Positions 1-12,217 of a stretch of 64,000 nt of DNA are shown piece after piece (position 1 is the first letter of the stretch; every line of letters starts with the position of its first letter). Under the pieces are notes generated by a model. The model worked only from the letters and a program-made list of their open reading frames with translations, did no database searches and was not told where the DNA came from. Made by a program: the position numbers and the translations under genes. Source of the stretch: Microcebus murinus (taxonomy: Eukaryota > Chordata > Mammalia > Primates > Cheirogaleidae); contig NC_134108.1 in assembly GCF_040939455.1 (NCBI RefSeq), positions 36,128,501 to 36,192,500 of the forward strand. Direction: 5' to 3'.

Positions 1-1282
1 ACTTGTACCATTGATTATAAAAATACGTAATAAGATTACCAAATTATAGAAATAAATAATTAGAATTATTTAAAGTATTATTTTAGTGGCCCATAGATGT
101 TGCCACACCTCAGCCTTCTTCATCATAAAGATTGTTTCCCTGTAAGTTCATTAAGAAGAAGAAATATGCTGCAAATAACAGTAATGAATAGATTTTTGGG
201 CTGTTTGGCAATCCGATTACCCATAAGACATGAATCATATGAACACATTGGGAAAATATTTAAATTCTTGACATATAATACTTCCTTCAACAAACAGAGC
301 ATAAAACTAATAATATGCCACTACATAAGGATGTAAGTGACAAATTTGTCATCAATCCAAGGAATATTTACAATTAGTCACTGCACCAGGTAATTTGAAA
401 TGCCCTGAAATCTCACAATTTAAAGGTTTTCCTAAAGTTGACAGCATTCCTAAAAATTTACCATTATCAATAATGTTTTGTGAAGCTGAAAGGAATTTTG
501 ATATATTATCAATAATAAATTCATAGCTGTGCTAGAGGAAGGGCTGAGTTATATTCTTTGTCATACAGAGATGTGACTGAGGAGCGTAGCCAGTCAATGG
601 GGTGTGTCAGATAGTCGTAATCCAAGCATTAAGATATAATAGTTTCTAGATCTTGTGATTTTTATAGTATTTGCCTGCTTTTAAAAGTTTCTGATTTGTT
701 GTGATTTCTTTTCTCATTCTAAATACGTATTCATTTTTATATGTAATTCTGTATTCTTTTTCTTTAATAGGCCTTAAAATACTGTGTAAGCTTCTGTTTG
801 CACAAACCAGGACTCATTCTGTACTAATTACGTTTAAGTCCCACTAATATCTTGCTCCTATTTAACTCTCTGGCCTTATCTACACTTCACCCTTTACTTT
901 GTATTTCTATAAAAGTAATTGTTCATTTTTATTTCATGTAGCTTATGCTTTTTTACTACTGGGCTTTTGCTTATGTTGTTCTCTTTGCTTTTTATGCCTT
1001 TTCCTTTGGTATTACCTTTCTAATTTTTACTTGTGCAAGCCTACAAGACCTGGTTTATTTATCATTTCCTTCATGAAAAAGGCATTGATATCTCTCCTAA
1101 CCCTCCACATTTCCTTAAGCCAGCCAAGAATAATTTCTTTCTCATCTAGAAAAATGCATTTTTATTTCTTTCATGAAACATTTCTATGTACATCCTGCAT
1201 TATATATATTTCTGAATGTATTTCCTTGATTTGAGTCCTAAATTCCCAATGAAAGGGCCTAAATATTATTCATGTTTGTGTC
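1..1282. other. AT-rich flank without recognised features
   Basis: Downstream of NKAIN2. Short frames such as 899-1234 (plus) are rich in Phe, Leu and Cys, as expected from T-rich DNA, and resemble no family I know. Confidence 0.5.
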
Positions 1283-1290
1283 CCTTATAG

Positions 1291-1604
1291 CTGTGTCCCC
1301 AACCCCCTGTCCACAGCCTGGTACTGGTCTGTGGCCTGTTAGGACTGGGTGGGCTGTGCGTCACTGCCTGAATCCCCCTCCCTGCCCCAGTCTGTGGAAA
1401 AATTGTCTTCCCCAAAACTTAGGAACCTGGGCTGCACAGCAGGAGGTGAGTGGCAGGGGAACAAGGGAAGATTCATCTGTATTTACAGTTGCTCCCTATC
1501 ACTCACATCGCCGCTAAGTGAGCTCCACCTCCCTCTCCACACCCCATGGAAAAATTGTCTTCCATGAGACCAGTCACTAGTGCCAAAAAGTTTGGGGATG
1601 ACTG
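1291..1604 (-). mobile_element. MER1-like nonautonomous hAT-Charlie element
   Basis: A 314-bp element flanked by a perfect 8-bp duplication, ccttatag at 1283-1290 and 1605-1612, the size typical of hAT insertion. Its right end (gtgccaaaaagtttgggga) is the reverse complement of the start of the related copy at 6142-6474, so it is inserted in the opposite orientation. Shared landmarks include the segment reading caatttttcca on the element strand and the cacctcctgc motif. Overlapping open frames here are transposon-derived and not genes. Confidence 0.85.
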
Positions 1605-1912
1605 CCTTATAGTATTTAGCACAGTTCCTTATACATCATTGGGAACACATAAAGATGTGTAAGATGAATGAATGAACACATAAAAGTTGTTTGATTTGAA
1701 GGTCACTGCATATGTTTTTCTCTGCTTGTTTATTTGAACTTTTAATATATTTGCCTTAGGTATTTGCTTATACTTAAAATAATGTATGCAACAACGGGAG
1801 ACTCCTGGAGAAAATAAAGGAGAATGTTTTCTTCTATGTTTACAAAAACGTGTGCTTTCTATCTCAATATAGACAACATAGTTTCTTCGTCTAGTATATT
1901 TTTTGTCTTTAT

Positions 1913-2132
1913 TAGGAGTTGGCAAACTACAGCCTATGGGCTAAACCTGGTCAGCTGCCCGTGCTTGTCAATAAAGTTTTATTGAAACGCAGCTGCTCCC
2001 AATCATTCTATTAATGTCTATGGCTGCTTTCAAGCCACAATGGCAGAGTTGAACAGTTGTGACACTCTATAGGGAGCAAAGCCTAAAATCTTTACTATCT
2101 GGCCTTTTAATTAAAAGTTTTGCTGCCCCTTA
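1913..2132 (+). mobile_element. hAT-Charlie nonautonomous element (MER33/MER3 type)
   Basis: About 220 bp with degenerate terminal inverted repeats (taggagttggcaaac at the left, taaggggcagcaaaac read inward from the right). The flanking octamers gtctttat and gtctaaat match at 6 of 8 positions. The internal text ataaagttttattgaaacgc and aaagcctaaaatctttacta matches a common mammalian hAT family. The exact family name is uncertain. Confidence 0.75.
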
Positions 2133-2140
2133 GTCTAAAT

Positions 2141-4664
2141 CTTATTGATAGCTAGGTAGACAGATGACTAGAAAGAAAAGTCCAAAAACTTTTTTCATAA
2201 AAAGCAAATACAGAATGTGAGAACTATTAAATTTTAGTTGTAGAGCCATCACTTTTTCAGAGTGTTTGAGAGGTTAGTGTTCTACTGGAGCATATACCTC
2301 CTATTGGACAGCAGAAACTTCCACAGAAAGAAGAGAAGGAAGTAGGGTACTTTAGCATTTTTGTTGCTCTTTGTTCAAGTTTGGTTTTCATCCAGGGTTA
2401 ATTTCTATTAATGTCCTTCAACACTGAGGCAAGGGGGCTGGACTATCATGTCCCCATATAGAGCAGTCATTGGATGTGGGCTTTGGTGATGGAAAGGTGG
2501 TGTGACTTTGGGTGAGGTGGCTCTCTTCAGCCAAGGAGATGTCCCATGGAAGGTCTTAGTCAAAAGCTGTCAGGCACCAGTGCTTTCAGGAGCTGGAGGA
2601 CTGAATATTTTAGTTCTAGAGAGGGAATCTAGATGGTGAACCATAGCATCCAATGATGATATATTGCAGGACTGGCCATGAGCTAGACAGCTATAATGAA
2701 GTGAGGGAAAGGTTCCTAAACATCAGGGAACCAAGAAGCCAGATGGTTAGGTAGACTATTCACAAGGATGTTAAGTCATCAAGGATGTTGTCAGGAAAAA
2801 GGGACTGAGTGTCAGGTGAGCAAGGGAAGATTCATCTGTATTTACAGTTGCTCCCTATCTGAGGGAGCTGAGAGCTGGGGGGCAGGTTCTCCCACTGGTC
2901 TTTTGCCATTTAGTGAGTAATGATTATTCTACTATATCATCTTCACCTGAGACTGGGATGTGGCGGGACACCCTCCTCATTTCCCAGGAAGTGTACCTTC
3001 CCAGATCTTGACTTCACCAACCTCATCTTAGTCTTACAGTAATTTTCTAGGCTCACATCAACTTCTCATTGCTGATTGTCCAGCTCAATTACTCATGACC
3101 TCCCTGAACACAGAGACCTCGTGCTATCCTCAGTAAGTGAAACTCCATGTGAGTACCCCATCAAGTAACCTGGCTGCTTAATTTTTGATTACTTTCTTTC
3201 CAATGGCTTCTCTCTTCACCTCATTGTACTTTAACTCCTCACACTCCCATGACTAACTAAAGAATGAGATAAGCAATCAATTAGAAAAATTGATGGGCAT
3301 TGCTATAGACCCATCTGAGGTTAAAAAGTGTGAGTTTTTAGTGGCACAAATTAAAAAGATTCTGGAATTCTCTTTTTTAAAAAACCTTCAGCAGCATTTA
3401 ACACAAAGAAGTAGATAAAAGGCTTTACTCTATGAGAGTAACTGGAAGCTAGGCATGCTAAATTACTCAAGATGCTGGAAATATTCTGGGAGCCCATAAT
3501 CTAGGAAATTAAGAGAGCCCAGCAGGAATTGATAGACTGGAAGAAAATAGAAGGGTCAGTGGACTAGCCATCTCTTTGAGTTCAAAGGCTGGGAAGTATT
3601 CTTGGAGTGTAAGAGCTTAGCAATGATAGGAGAATGTGGTCAAGAGAGTGGACAATTGAGGTTTAATGTTTCTGAGATGATGGTCATGACAAAATCTAGG
3701 AGGAAGGCTGAAAATAGCTTGAGTGGAAATTGTAGTGACATCTCTGGGTGGGGCCAGTGGTATTTGGATGTGTAAAAAGGGCTGTAATTGCTGCCAGAAC
3801 TTCCCCAAGACTTGTGAAGAAGAATGCATGCATGCAATTTGGCGGTGAGTGGTCTCTCTTCCAAGGAAACAAGTAACTAATCTGCAAAGCTAATTCCTCT
3901 TAATATTTTAAGAAGTAAATTCTTTTTCAACAGCCTGTTAAATTGATTACTCTTTCCTTCTACAATTCTAGAAAAATTTATGTAGCTTCAATGTGGCCAT
4001 TAATTATATACATTCCTGAACTGTTTTGAAATTGTTTCTTGTAATTTAATTTTTATCTTCCTTGAGATAGTATATTCCTAGATGGCAAGAAATTTTACTT
4101 TCATTCTCAGAGATGATTTTTTTAAAAAAATTCTCTCTTTTCTTCCACAATAAGAAGCCTGGGGAAGGATATGGAATAGGAGAACAAGAAATATGATACT
4201 TTTTGATGATTCCAATTTTATGACTCTATAATTTCTGCACATTTAAAAAACCAATTGTTAGAGCTGACTTTAACCTCCAGGGAACTATTGACCTAACAGG
4301 ATTTTCTGGGTAAGTTTCTCTCTGTCAGGAGCTTTGGTGAAGTGACTGGGTTGAACTAAAGACCTGTGTTTCCACTGCTCTTCTGCCCATCCATGGATAA
4401 TGTTTCCTTCAGATTCACCTTCTCCAAGAGGCATCACTGATGATATTGACCTAATGCTGATTGCACGTTTGCCCTGGCTGCAACTGTACTTGTATAAACA
4501 CTTTCAATAAAAATAATACCCTTTCATTTGTATTTATAAATGTATGTTTGATTTGTTTTCCTCTTTGAACTATAGATTGTAAAAATGTACCTTGATTCTG
4601 TCTCTTAAACTTTGGTATCAGTACCAGATAATTTATGTTGGAATTGGGAGAGAAAGGAAAGACA
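2141..4664. other. Unclassified flank with a short MER1-derived fragment
   Basis: Purine-rich on the plus strand over much of its length and possibly very old repeat sequence. The only recognisable piece is 2821-2859, an exact 39-base copy of part of the MER1-like element at 1291-1604. Minus-strand frames at 3617-3887 overlap in three frames and look like chance. Confidence 0.4.
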
Positions 4665-4785
4665 ATGTAATTTACATTATCTACCTCCTCGTTTTATAAA
4701 TATGGACACTGATGCAAAGAATAGGTAAATGACTCAAAGACATCTACGATCACACAGCTTGTTCATGAGTGATCTCATTTGTCCA
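4665..4785 (-). repeat. MIR fragment (SINE)
   Basis: Reads cctcgttttataaatatgg then actcaaagacatctacgatc and cacacagctt, the order seen in antisense MIR. It is cut by the hAT element that begins at 4801. Confidence 0.6.
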
Positions 4786-5257
4786 GTGTATATTCTAGGT
4801 CAAGAGTGGGGAACCTGCAGCCTTAAGGCCTCTAGGTCCTTAAGTTTGGCCTTTTGACTGAATCCAAATTTTATAGAACAAATCCTTTTATTTCTATTAA
4901 TACATTTTTGTTCATCTTTTATATTTTTATTTTATGTTTAAAATGAACATGTTTAAAATACCAAAGAATAAAATAAGTTTCAACAAAATAATCCGCCCGG
5001 ATTGACTGGCACAATTAGAACATTAGTAAGCCAAAAGGGCTAAATTGACAGCTGCTGTGCTCATGATTGAGTTCTAACTTCCCCCACCTGACTGGTACCA
5101 CTGCCACACCAGGCTGGTTGGCGAGAGTTTCTGGGGGTCGAGTACACCAGTCTGTTATCAGCTTTTGATTATGGTGCACTATTTTTGTTTGAGGTGGAAT
5201 TTGTGAATAGTTGCACCACTCAGTAGTATTTTTTAATTTTGTTCTTAACAGCTCATC

Positions 5258-7418
5258 ATGTCAAAGAAGACCAAGTGAATGCTGAAGGAAGAAAAGACAT
5301 TTTTTAATGAGGATTGGGAATGGCAATGTCATGTTTCTGCTAAAGGTAAGATGATTTGCTTGCTTTGTGATACTGCAATATCAACATTAAAGAAATTCAA
5401 TGCTCATCAGCATTATAACACTCATAAGGACCACAAATATTTTAAATTAGAGGGAGAGGCACAAAAGGTTGCATTGCAGAAATTAAAAGATGAAAAACAA
5501 AGGCAAGACAATTCTTTCAAGCAACAATAAGACCTGGAAATAATGTCACTGAAGCAACTTATAAAGTAGCTTATATACTCAGGAAAAAAGGGAAGCCATT
5601 CAGTGATGTAGAAATTGTGAAAGAATGCATTGTCAAAGTTGTAAGATGCTTAGACCCCAATAACATTTCAAAGTATTAACACAAACAACTGCCTCTTTCA
5701 AGGAGAACCATAACTGATCGGCAGCACGAGTTAGCCTTCAACTTAACAGAATAACTTCATGCAACACTTCAAAAAGAAAATATATATCTTACTCCATTGC
5801 TTTGGATGAATTAACTGATACTACTGACTCAGTGCAGGTTTCACACTTCATTCAGGTCATAACAAGATTTTCTTTGCTATGAAGAGTTACTCTCTTTGGG
5901 TACTCTTGCAAACAGAATGTGGGGAATATATACCTTCAACAACATTCAAGATAAATGTTGTGAAGTTGGACTAAATTTGGTAAATTTAGTGAGTGTATGT
6001 ACAGATGGTGCACCTTCCATGACAGGAAAACACACAGGGTTTATTGCACAGAAACAAAGTATTAAGAGATCCAGATGCTCTCATTTTTTCCCTTCATATC
6101 TTGCATCAGCAAATCTCTGTGCTAAAGCTACTATTTTAAGTCAGCAGTTCCCAGCCTTTTTGGCGCCAGGGACCCATTTCAAGGAAGAAAAACTTTTCCG
6201 CAGGTGGGGGTAGTGGTGGGGGGTATGGCAGGAGGAGAGGCGTAGCTGAGTCGGTCAGGCAAGGTTGGAGAAGGGCTATAAATACAGCTGAAGCTTAGCT
6301 TGCCCACCTGCTTCTCACCTCCTGCCATGTATTCTCCCTTCCTAAGTTTCATGGAAGACAATTTTTCCATGGATGTGGCAGGGGTGGGGGGATACATGGC
6401 AGAGCTCTGTGGCCATGTCCTTAACAGGCTGTGGAATGGTTATCTGTTTGCAGCCTCGGGGTTGGAGACTGCAATTTTAAGTAACACTTTGAAACAAGTT
6501 ATAAGTATTGCCAACTATTAACATAGTCTTGCAAATGTAACATGGTGTCATCAGTTTGGTAACATGCTAAAGGTGAACGATGAGGTAGTCAGTGTGGATT
6601 TGCCATATCATTCTAAAATGCATTAGCTATTGCAGGAACAGGCGTTAGCCAAAATTTTATCTCTGCAAGAACAGGTAGTTAAATTTTATGAAGAACAGAA
6701 TGAGCAATGTGAATTATTGAAAGAAAATTTCTATAGGTATGCAGTATTTCTGTGTGATATCATGTCAAATCGAAATGACTTGAATATTTCTTCGCAAGGT
6801 AAAACATAAGTCTGTATATGATATGTGGCAAAAAATACGAGCATTTCAAAAACTATCTTTTTTCAAAACACTTCTTCAAAAGGAAATTTCAGATCAACAT
6901 TTCCCCAGTTAGCAATGGTCATTGATGAGCAGGATAATATATGCTAATCATTGTAATACACACCTATTATACACAGCTATTATAGACCTATTAATTGGTA
7001 AATACGATGAAAGGTTCATTGACTTTGAGGATCATGACATCACACTCAAATCAAAATTTCTGCCTCACCTAATTGATATCACCAAGGCACCTAAAGAACT
7101 ACAGATGGCATCGATTGAGCTCTCAGTAGAGAGCTCATTGTTTGATGCTAAGAAAGATCCAACTGAAATTAGGACAAATGCAGTAGAATACCTACACCTT
7201 CAGCAACATGCCTGAAAAATGCTTTCTTGCTTTTCAACCACTTATTGCTGTGAATCTACATTCTCCTACCTAACCCAAATGAAGATGCCCTTAAGGTGAC
7301 AAATGACTGATGCCCATCTAGAGGATCAACTGAAACTGCAGACCTCCATGCTGCAACCAAATATTGAGATGCTTTCCAACAAAAATCTGACACAACAAAG
7401 TCATCAAAAGTTTAGTTA
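5258..7418 (+). pseudogene. hAT transposase pseudogene with BED zinc finger
   Basis: The start ATG at 5258 reads six codons, then meets an in-frame TGA at 5276. The frame resumes at 5279 and encodes a BED-type zinc finger: Cys pair in ICLLCDTA, His pair in HQHYNTHKDH. It stops at 5528, and later parts lie in several frames. Recognisable pieces are the catalytic-core motif CTDGAPSMTGK near 6000 (a DDE-superfamily Asp region typical of hAT), a stretch at 6922-7215 ending in SSLFDAKKDPTEI, and the C-terminal dimerisation motif CCESTFSYL near 7240-7270. A 333-bp element interrupts the gene at 6142. Several stops and frameshifts make it non-functional. It was once DNA-cutting and DNA-joining machinery of the element, acting in the nucleus. 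It is not a host gene. Confidence 0.88.
6142..6474 (+). mobile_element. MER1-like element nested in the Charlie8-like element
   Basis: A 333-bp hAT-type element starting cagcagttcccagcctttt and ending gttggagactgcaa. It is flanked by a perfect 8-bp duplication, ttttaagt at 6134-6141 and 6475-6482. It lies inside the transposase gene, so it inserted after the host element. It is related to the copy at 1291-1604 in inverse orientation. Frames at 5896-6213 (3' part), 6179-6397 and 6300-6521 are artefacts of it. Confidence 0.88.
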
Positions 7419-7599
7419 ACTTTACAATTAACAAATAGTTTTCATTTTTTGAAATTATTAAGTACATAGTTAGATTTTTATGAAACAATGTACATTTTAA
7501 GTGTATCTAATTGAAGTTTCTTGAATGCAGCCTTATTTGATTGCAGTTAAATTAGTGTGGCCTTCCAACATGAAAAGGTTCCCCACCCCTACTCTGGGA

Positions 7600-10500
7600 C
7601 ATACTGCAGTTATTCTGTGCCCTGATCCCTGTCAGAGCTACCCCTCAGCAAAGGATGGACCTTGCAGCAAGTAGCTGGATAGAAGCTAAAGGAAGATTAA
7701 TTTAGGTAAACAGGATCAGAAGGAACCCAGAAGGAACCCAGAAGATGAAAGCTGGGCTGTAGGCGATGGACAGGGCTGTACAGTCTGAGAGCTGGGCCTT
7801 GGCAGGAGAATGACATAGCCAGTACATTATTGGACTAGGCATTAGAGATCAAGAGGTATTAGATCCCAAAGCAACCAGCTGAAGCATGACTTGGCAGTTC
7901 AGAACAGAGAAATTGAGGGCCTCTGAAGTCAATGAAGAAGGGAGCCAGGTTCATGGGTAGGTGATCTACATGGATGTGGAAGTCTTCAAGAATAAGGATG
8001 GAGTTGAGCTTAAGGGAGATGATGAAGTCAATAGTGAAAAAAGGAGAAAAGGAGAAGGACTAGGATATTGAAGATCATAACAACAAGGAAGGGTGGTGGA
8101 TGGTGAAGTCGAAACTTTAGACAATCTGGGGATTTGAAATAAGAAGGATGAAGAAAAGTATGGAAATATTATTTGTGGAAAGGAAGATTACACCCAGCCA
8201 ATATGCCCTGAGAAATGTAAGGTGTGGGAGAGAAATAGCCTTTATGTGTGAAGTCTTCAGGGAAGAATTTCAGCAACAACCATTAAGAGGTGACATGTCT
8301 GAAATAATTCAAATGAGAATAAAATTGCACTTAGTTGTGAAAAACACACTTTATTCAAGATCCAGTCATAATCATAGATCTGCTAGCTCCCACCCAGGTC
8401 TAATTGCAGTAGCACCAAATTGACGTTACTGCCTTTACCACCTGAAGAAAAACATTCAATTTAGCCTTTCAGAGTTTCATCTTTCAAGTGTGTCTAACAT
8501 GAAAACTGATGTATTTTTTCCATTATTTGAACTAGAAAATATTTCTTGTCATTTTTAATTTTGATCCTCCATTTTTCTAGATCCCCCTGGGACTAGTCAG
8601 TTACCACATGCTTAAGGTGAGCCCTCAGGTATGACACAAATAGAATGAGGATTGGGGCTTCTGACTTCAACTATTTTGAAAGTAAGACAACACAACACAA
8701 AAAGATAGAAAACATAATTGCAGATTATTTTGGTTTATCTCTCTCTCTCTCCCCAGCTCCCCCTTGTGTCTTTCTCTCTCTGTCATGGACTTAAATAATA
8801 AAAGGCAAGGTGTGATAGAAGAAGGAATGATGGCAATGTGGGTTCTACATTCTCTGCAGTTGACAGATTTGTTCTTTCTATTCTTTAGCAATACCAGATT
8901 GTGGACAATTTGTAAGTTTTTCCATAAAATAAATGCCTATTATCAAAGATACTTTAGTTTTCCTCACTAAGACCATTCACTCTTACTTGCTTAGGGAAAT
9001 ATCAGTAACGTGGGTAAGAAATAAATCATTGGAATTTAGACTGTTTTTAAGCATCAGTGGTCCCCATCAGCACTCATATCTATAGCATTCAGTACTTGCT
9101 TACTACGTGTTATTAATTCTTTATGTTCACTGAAGTAGAAATCTCAACCTTAAAATTCCTTTATGTTACCTCAGAGTTTGTAATACATAGTAGATCCTTA
9201 ACACATATGAGTTGATTTATACAGCTATAAAAATAGGGTCCATTCAAATTCATTGATAATCTCAATTGAAGAATTGGAGATCTATTCCACTGCACATGAA
9301 TGGGTTAATGGACATTTACAAGTAATATGTCTGGAGACATTGTGAGACTATTCCAACAAAAAAAATTTTCTAAAAAGGCATCTATTTATGCAATGAGAAA
9401 TTTACAAAAGAAAGATGATATAGTACAAAGTTTATCTTTATATGACTTGCACTCTTAGAACTTTCCAAAGTTAGAGAAAAAAATCTATCACAAATTTCTT
9501 TTGAAAGCAAACATAGTGTTTAAGTACAGTCTTTCTTGCAATTTGTATATAATATATACTCTCCAGAGACCATTATCAGTTTTCTTTACTGATGAAGACA
9601 GAGTGGTTGTTGTCTTTTTGTTGCCCAAGATTTACACATATCAACTGCGTCTGTCAGTAATATATTTTTCCTCTTCTGTTTCCTCCATCCTAGAAAGTAA
9701 CCACATATGATTTTCTTTGCCTTGTTTTTGGATTTAAATGTTTCCCTTTCTGATATGTTATTTTGAAGACTGGGTTATTTTGAAATCTCAAGAAACAAGT
9801 GAAAACCCATATGGCAGAGATTTTTAAAAGAAATATTTATTACCATTTTTGGAGTGATAAGCAGCTATTCTGTCTTCACTGAAGACAAAGTAAATATCAA
9901 TAAGCTTAAATTGCTGAAAAGTACATTCAGAGCAGACACAAGGAAGAGTTTCTCTGCAGTGTTGTTAGGCACATGCATAGGTGACATAGGTTATTAGTGG
10001 CCTCAGAATAAATTTTCTTATTAATAAATCTTGGCCATCTTACTATATGAATTATAATAGAAAAATAGATAATTTTTATATTTTGGATATAAGCCACCTC
10101 CCAGGAATTCCCACCAAAAAGTGATTCCTACAAAAACCTCTGTTCTTCCCAGAACTGGTGCTAATGAGAGGAGGTGGAAAAGATTTCTTTGAAGACAGGG
10201 AAAGCAGCCAGGCAAAGATTTTCAGACTACTTTATTAAGTGAAAAAAAGCCAAGTGCAGAACAATGATATAGTACAGGTATGAAAAAAGTGTCTGTAAAT
10301 GCATTCTGCAGAAGGATACCCATGGAATGTATAACTACGGTTGCCTTCAGGAAGAGAAGTTGAATGTAAAAGGACAGGGGAGAAAGAGAGAATTTTTTGC
10401 TCTTGAACAAGTGAATATATTACCCATTTTGAATATAAATAAAAATAATAAAATTTAAAAGTCCTATGTTACCAAAAAAACAAACTTTGAATCTACCTAA

Positions 10501-11016
10501 TATTGATCAATAGGGAAAAAATGAGATAAATTATGGTATACTTTTCATGTATTAAAAAGAATGAGGCAGATAGGCAGAGGTAACTTGGTAATTGAACAAA
10601 AAAAGTGCAGTGTGTGCAAAGTTTCATTTTCATACACTTTTTGAAGAACACACAAAGAACTGTATACAGATGCTATTCTGTACATCGATGTTATTTTCTG
10701 GAAGGACACATGTGAAAGGATGAATGCATGGTGAGAATGACTTTTATTTGTCATCTTATAAATTTCTGTACTAATTGTATATTTGATATGTGTATGGACT
10801 TATTTTTATTTAATGAACACTTAAGGTGAATTTGTTATGCTTCTGTGAAAAGTGTTCAATGGCATATTCTATGTTTTCCTAAGCTGTTGTGATCCCAAAT
10901 AAATGGGTTGTATAATGTTGTAGAAAACTACTAAAAAAATTTCATGAGTAAATGGATAGCAGCTAATATATTCCAGGCTTTCTTTTCTCTTTTCTTAGTC
11001 ACACTCAGTCTTTAAG
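7600..11016. other. Unclassified flank with old L1-like pieces
   Basis: No gene seen. A CT tract lies at 8738-8752. The segments 10222-10480 and 10500-10800 resemble old plus-strand L1 3' UTR (short reading, A-rich ends, TATGG-type motifs), but I could not fix their family or ends. 7700-8150 is purine-rich and may be a very old repeat. Confidence 0.35.
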
Positions 11017-11029
11017 AAGTGATTTATTA

Positions 11030-11317
11030 AGGCCAAGCATGATGGCCCATGTGTGTAATCCTAGCACTTTGGGAAGCTGAGGTGGGAGGATTGCTTGAGG
11101 CCAGGAATTCGAGACCAGCCTGGGTATCATAGTAAGACCTTCATCTCTAAAAAAGAATTTAAAAAAATTAGCTAGGCATGGTGGCACTAGTCCTAGCTAC
11201 CTGGGAGACTAAGGTAGGATAATTGCTTGAGTCTAGGAGTTTGAAGTTGCAGTGAGCTATGACAATGTAACTACGTTCTAGCCTGAGCAACAGAGCAAGA
11301 CCATGACTCAAAAAAAA
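11030..11317 (+). mobile_element. AluJ-type SINE, full length
   Basis: A dimeric Alu with ggccaagcatgatggc at the head, two arms and an A tail. It is flanked by a 13-bp duplication, aagtgatttatta at 11017-11029 and 11318-11330. It lacks the lemur-specific linker and differs from the Alu consensus at many sites, so it is an older copy. Confidence 0.92.
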
Positions 11318-11704
11318 AAGTGATTTATTAGAAATGGGTTAATTTTTATAAATTATTAGTAACAATGTGATGCAGTGGAAATAGCAATGGCCCTGAGAAT
11401 TTCTTCATGGATCTTCCACTCAGTTATCTTCAGCCTGATATTTAGCAATCTTTTGTGTTTAATAGAAAAAGGTGACCAGCTCACGTTTAAGAATTTGTCC
11501 CATTTTAGAATTCCAGGATGGTAACACTTATTGCTAGAAAGCAGATGGTTTAATGCTAATTTGAGTAGTTCTGTGAACTCTTTAAAAATTTTTAATGTCC
11601 CACATGATATTTATTATATAACAATTAAGAATGCCAACCCTTAGCAAAAGCATCTTAAACCAAAGTGTAGGGTATTGGCACCTACATAGAAATTTGGGTG
11701 ATTC

Positions 11705-12217
11705 GGTAGGTAGAATAATGGCCCTCCCAAAGATGTACTTGCCTTAATCTCTGAAACATATGAATATGTTACCTTACATAGCAAAAGTCCCTTTTGCAGA
11801 AGTGATTAATTTAAGGATCTTGAGATGGGAAGGTTATTTTGGATTATACAATGTTATCACAGGGGTTCTTCTAAGAATGGAGGTAGGAGGGTCAGAGTCA
11901 GAGAAGGAAGATGTGACAATGGAAACAGAGGTCAGAGAGTCAGAGAAAGATTTGAAGATTCTATATTTTTAGCTTTGAAGATGGAGGAAAAAGGCCATGA
12001 ACTATGGGACACAGTTAGCCTCTGGAAGCCTGAAAAGGCAAAAAAATGTGTTTTCCCTTCCTCCAAAAGGAACACAGTCCTGTTGACACCTTGATTTAAG
12101 CCTGTTGAAACCCATTTTGGTCTTTTGCTTTCCAGAGCAGTAAGATAATAAATTTGTATTGTTTTAAAGCATTAAGTTGTGGTAATTTGTTATAGCATCA
12201 ATAGGAGACTAATACAG
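11705..12217 (+). mobile_element. MaLR-type solo LTR
   Basis: About 510 bp reading ggtagaataatggccctccc at the start and ataataaatttgtattgttt near the end, finishing actaatacag. This matches a common mammalian LTR consensus (ERVL-MaLR type; exact family uncertain). The AATAAA-bearing segment is the LTR polyadenylation region. The two open frames at 11760-12094 are LTR-derived. No internal retroviral genes accompany it. Confidence 0.75.

Larger units (their letters stand above)
4801..7591 (+). mobile_element. Autonomous-type hAT-Charlie element (Charlie8-like), degenerate
   Basis: The element is bounded by inverted ends caagagtggggaacc (4801) and taggggtggggaacc (read inward from 7591), matching at 12 of 15 positions. 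The flanking octamers ttctaggt and ctctggga match at 5 of 8, as expected of an old duplication. It contains a broken transposase gene (5258-7418) and a nested MER1-like insertion at 6142-6474. Without the insertion and its duplicated octamer it is about 2.45 kb, the size of full hAT-Charlie elements. The transposase resembles the Charlie8-derived part of the host gene GTF2IRD2. Confidence 0.85.

Noticed and set aside
5279..5528. Possible host zinc-finger gene
   Set aside because: The BED finger belongs to a broken hAT transposase bounded by element ends; stops and frameshifts follow, so it is not a domesticated gene here.
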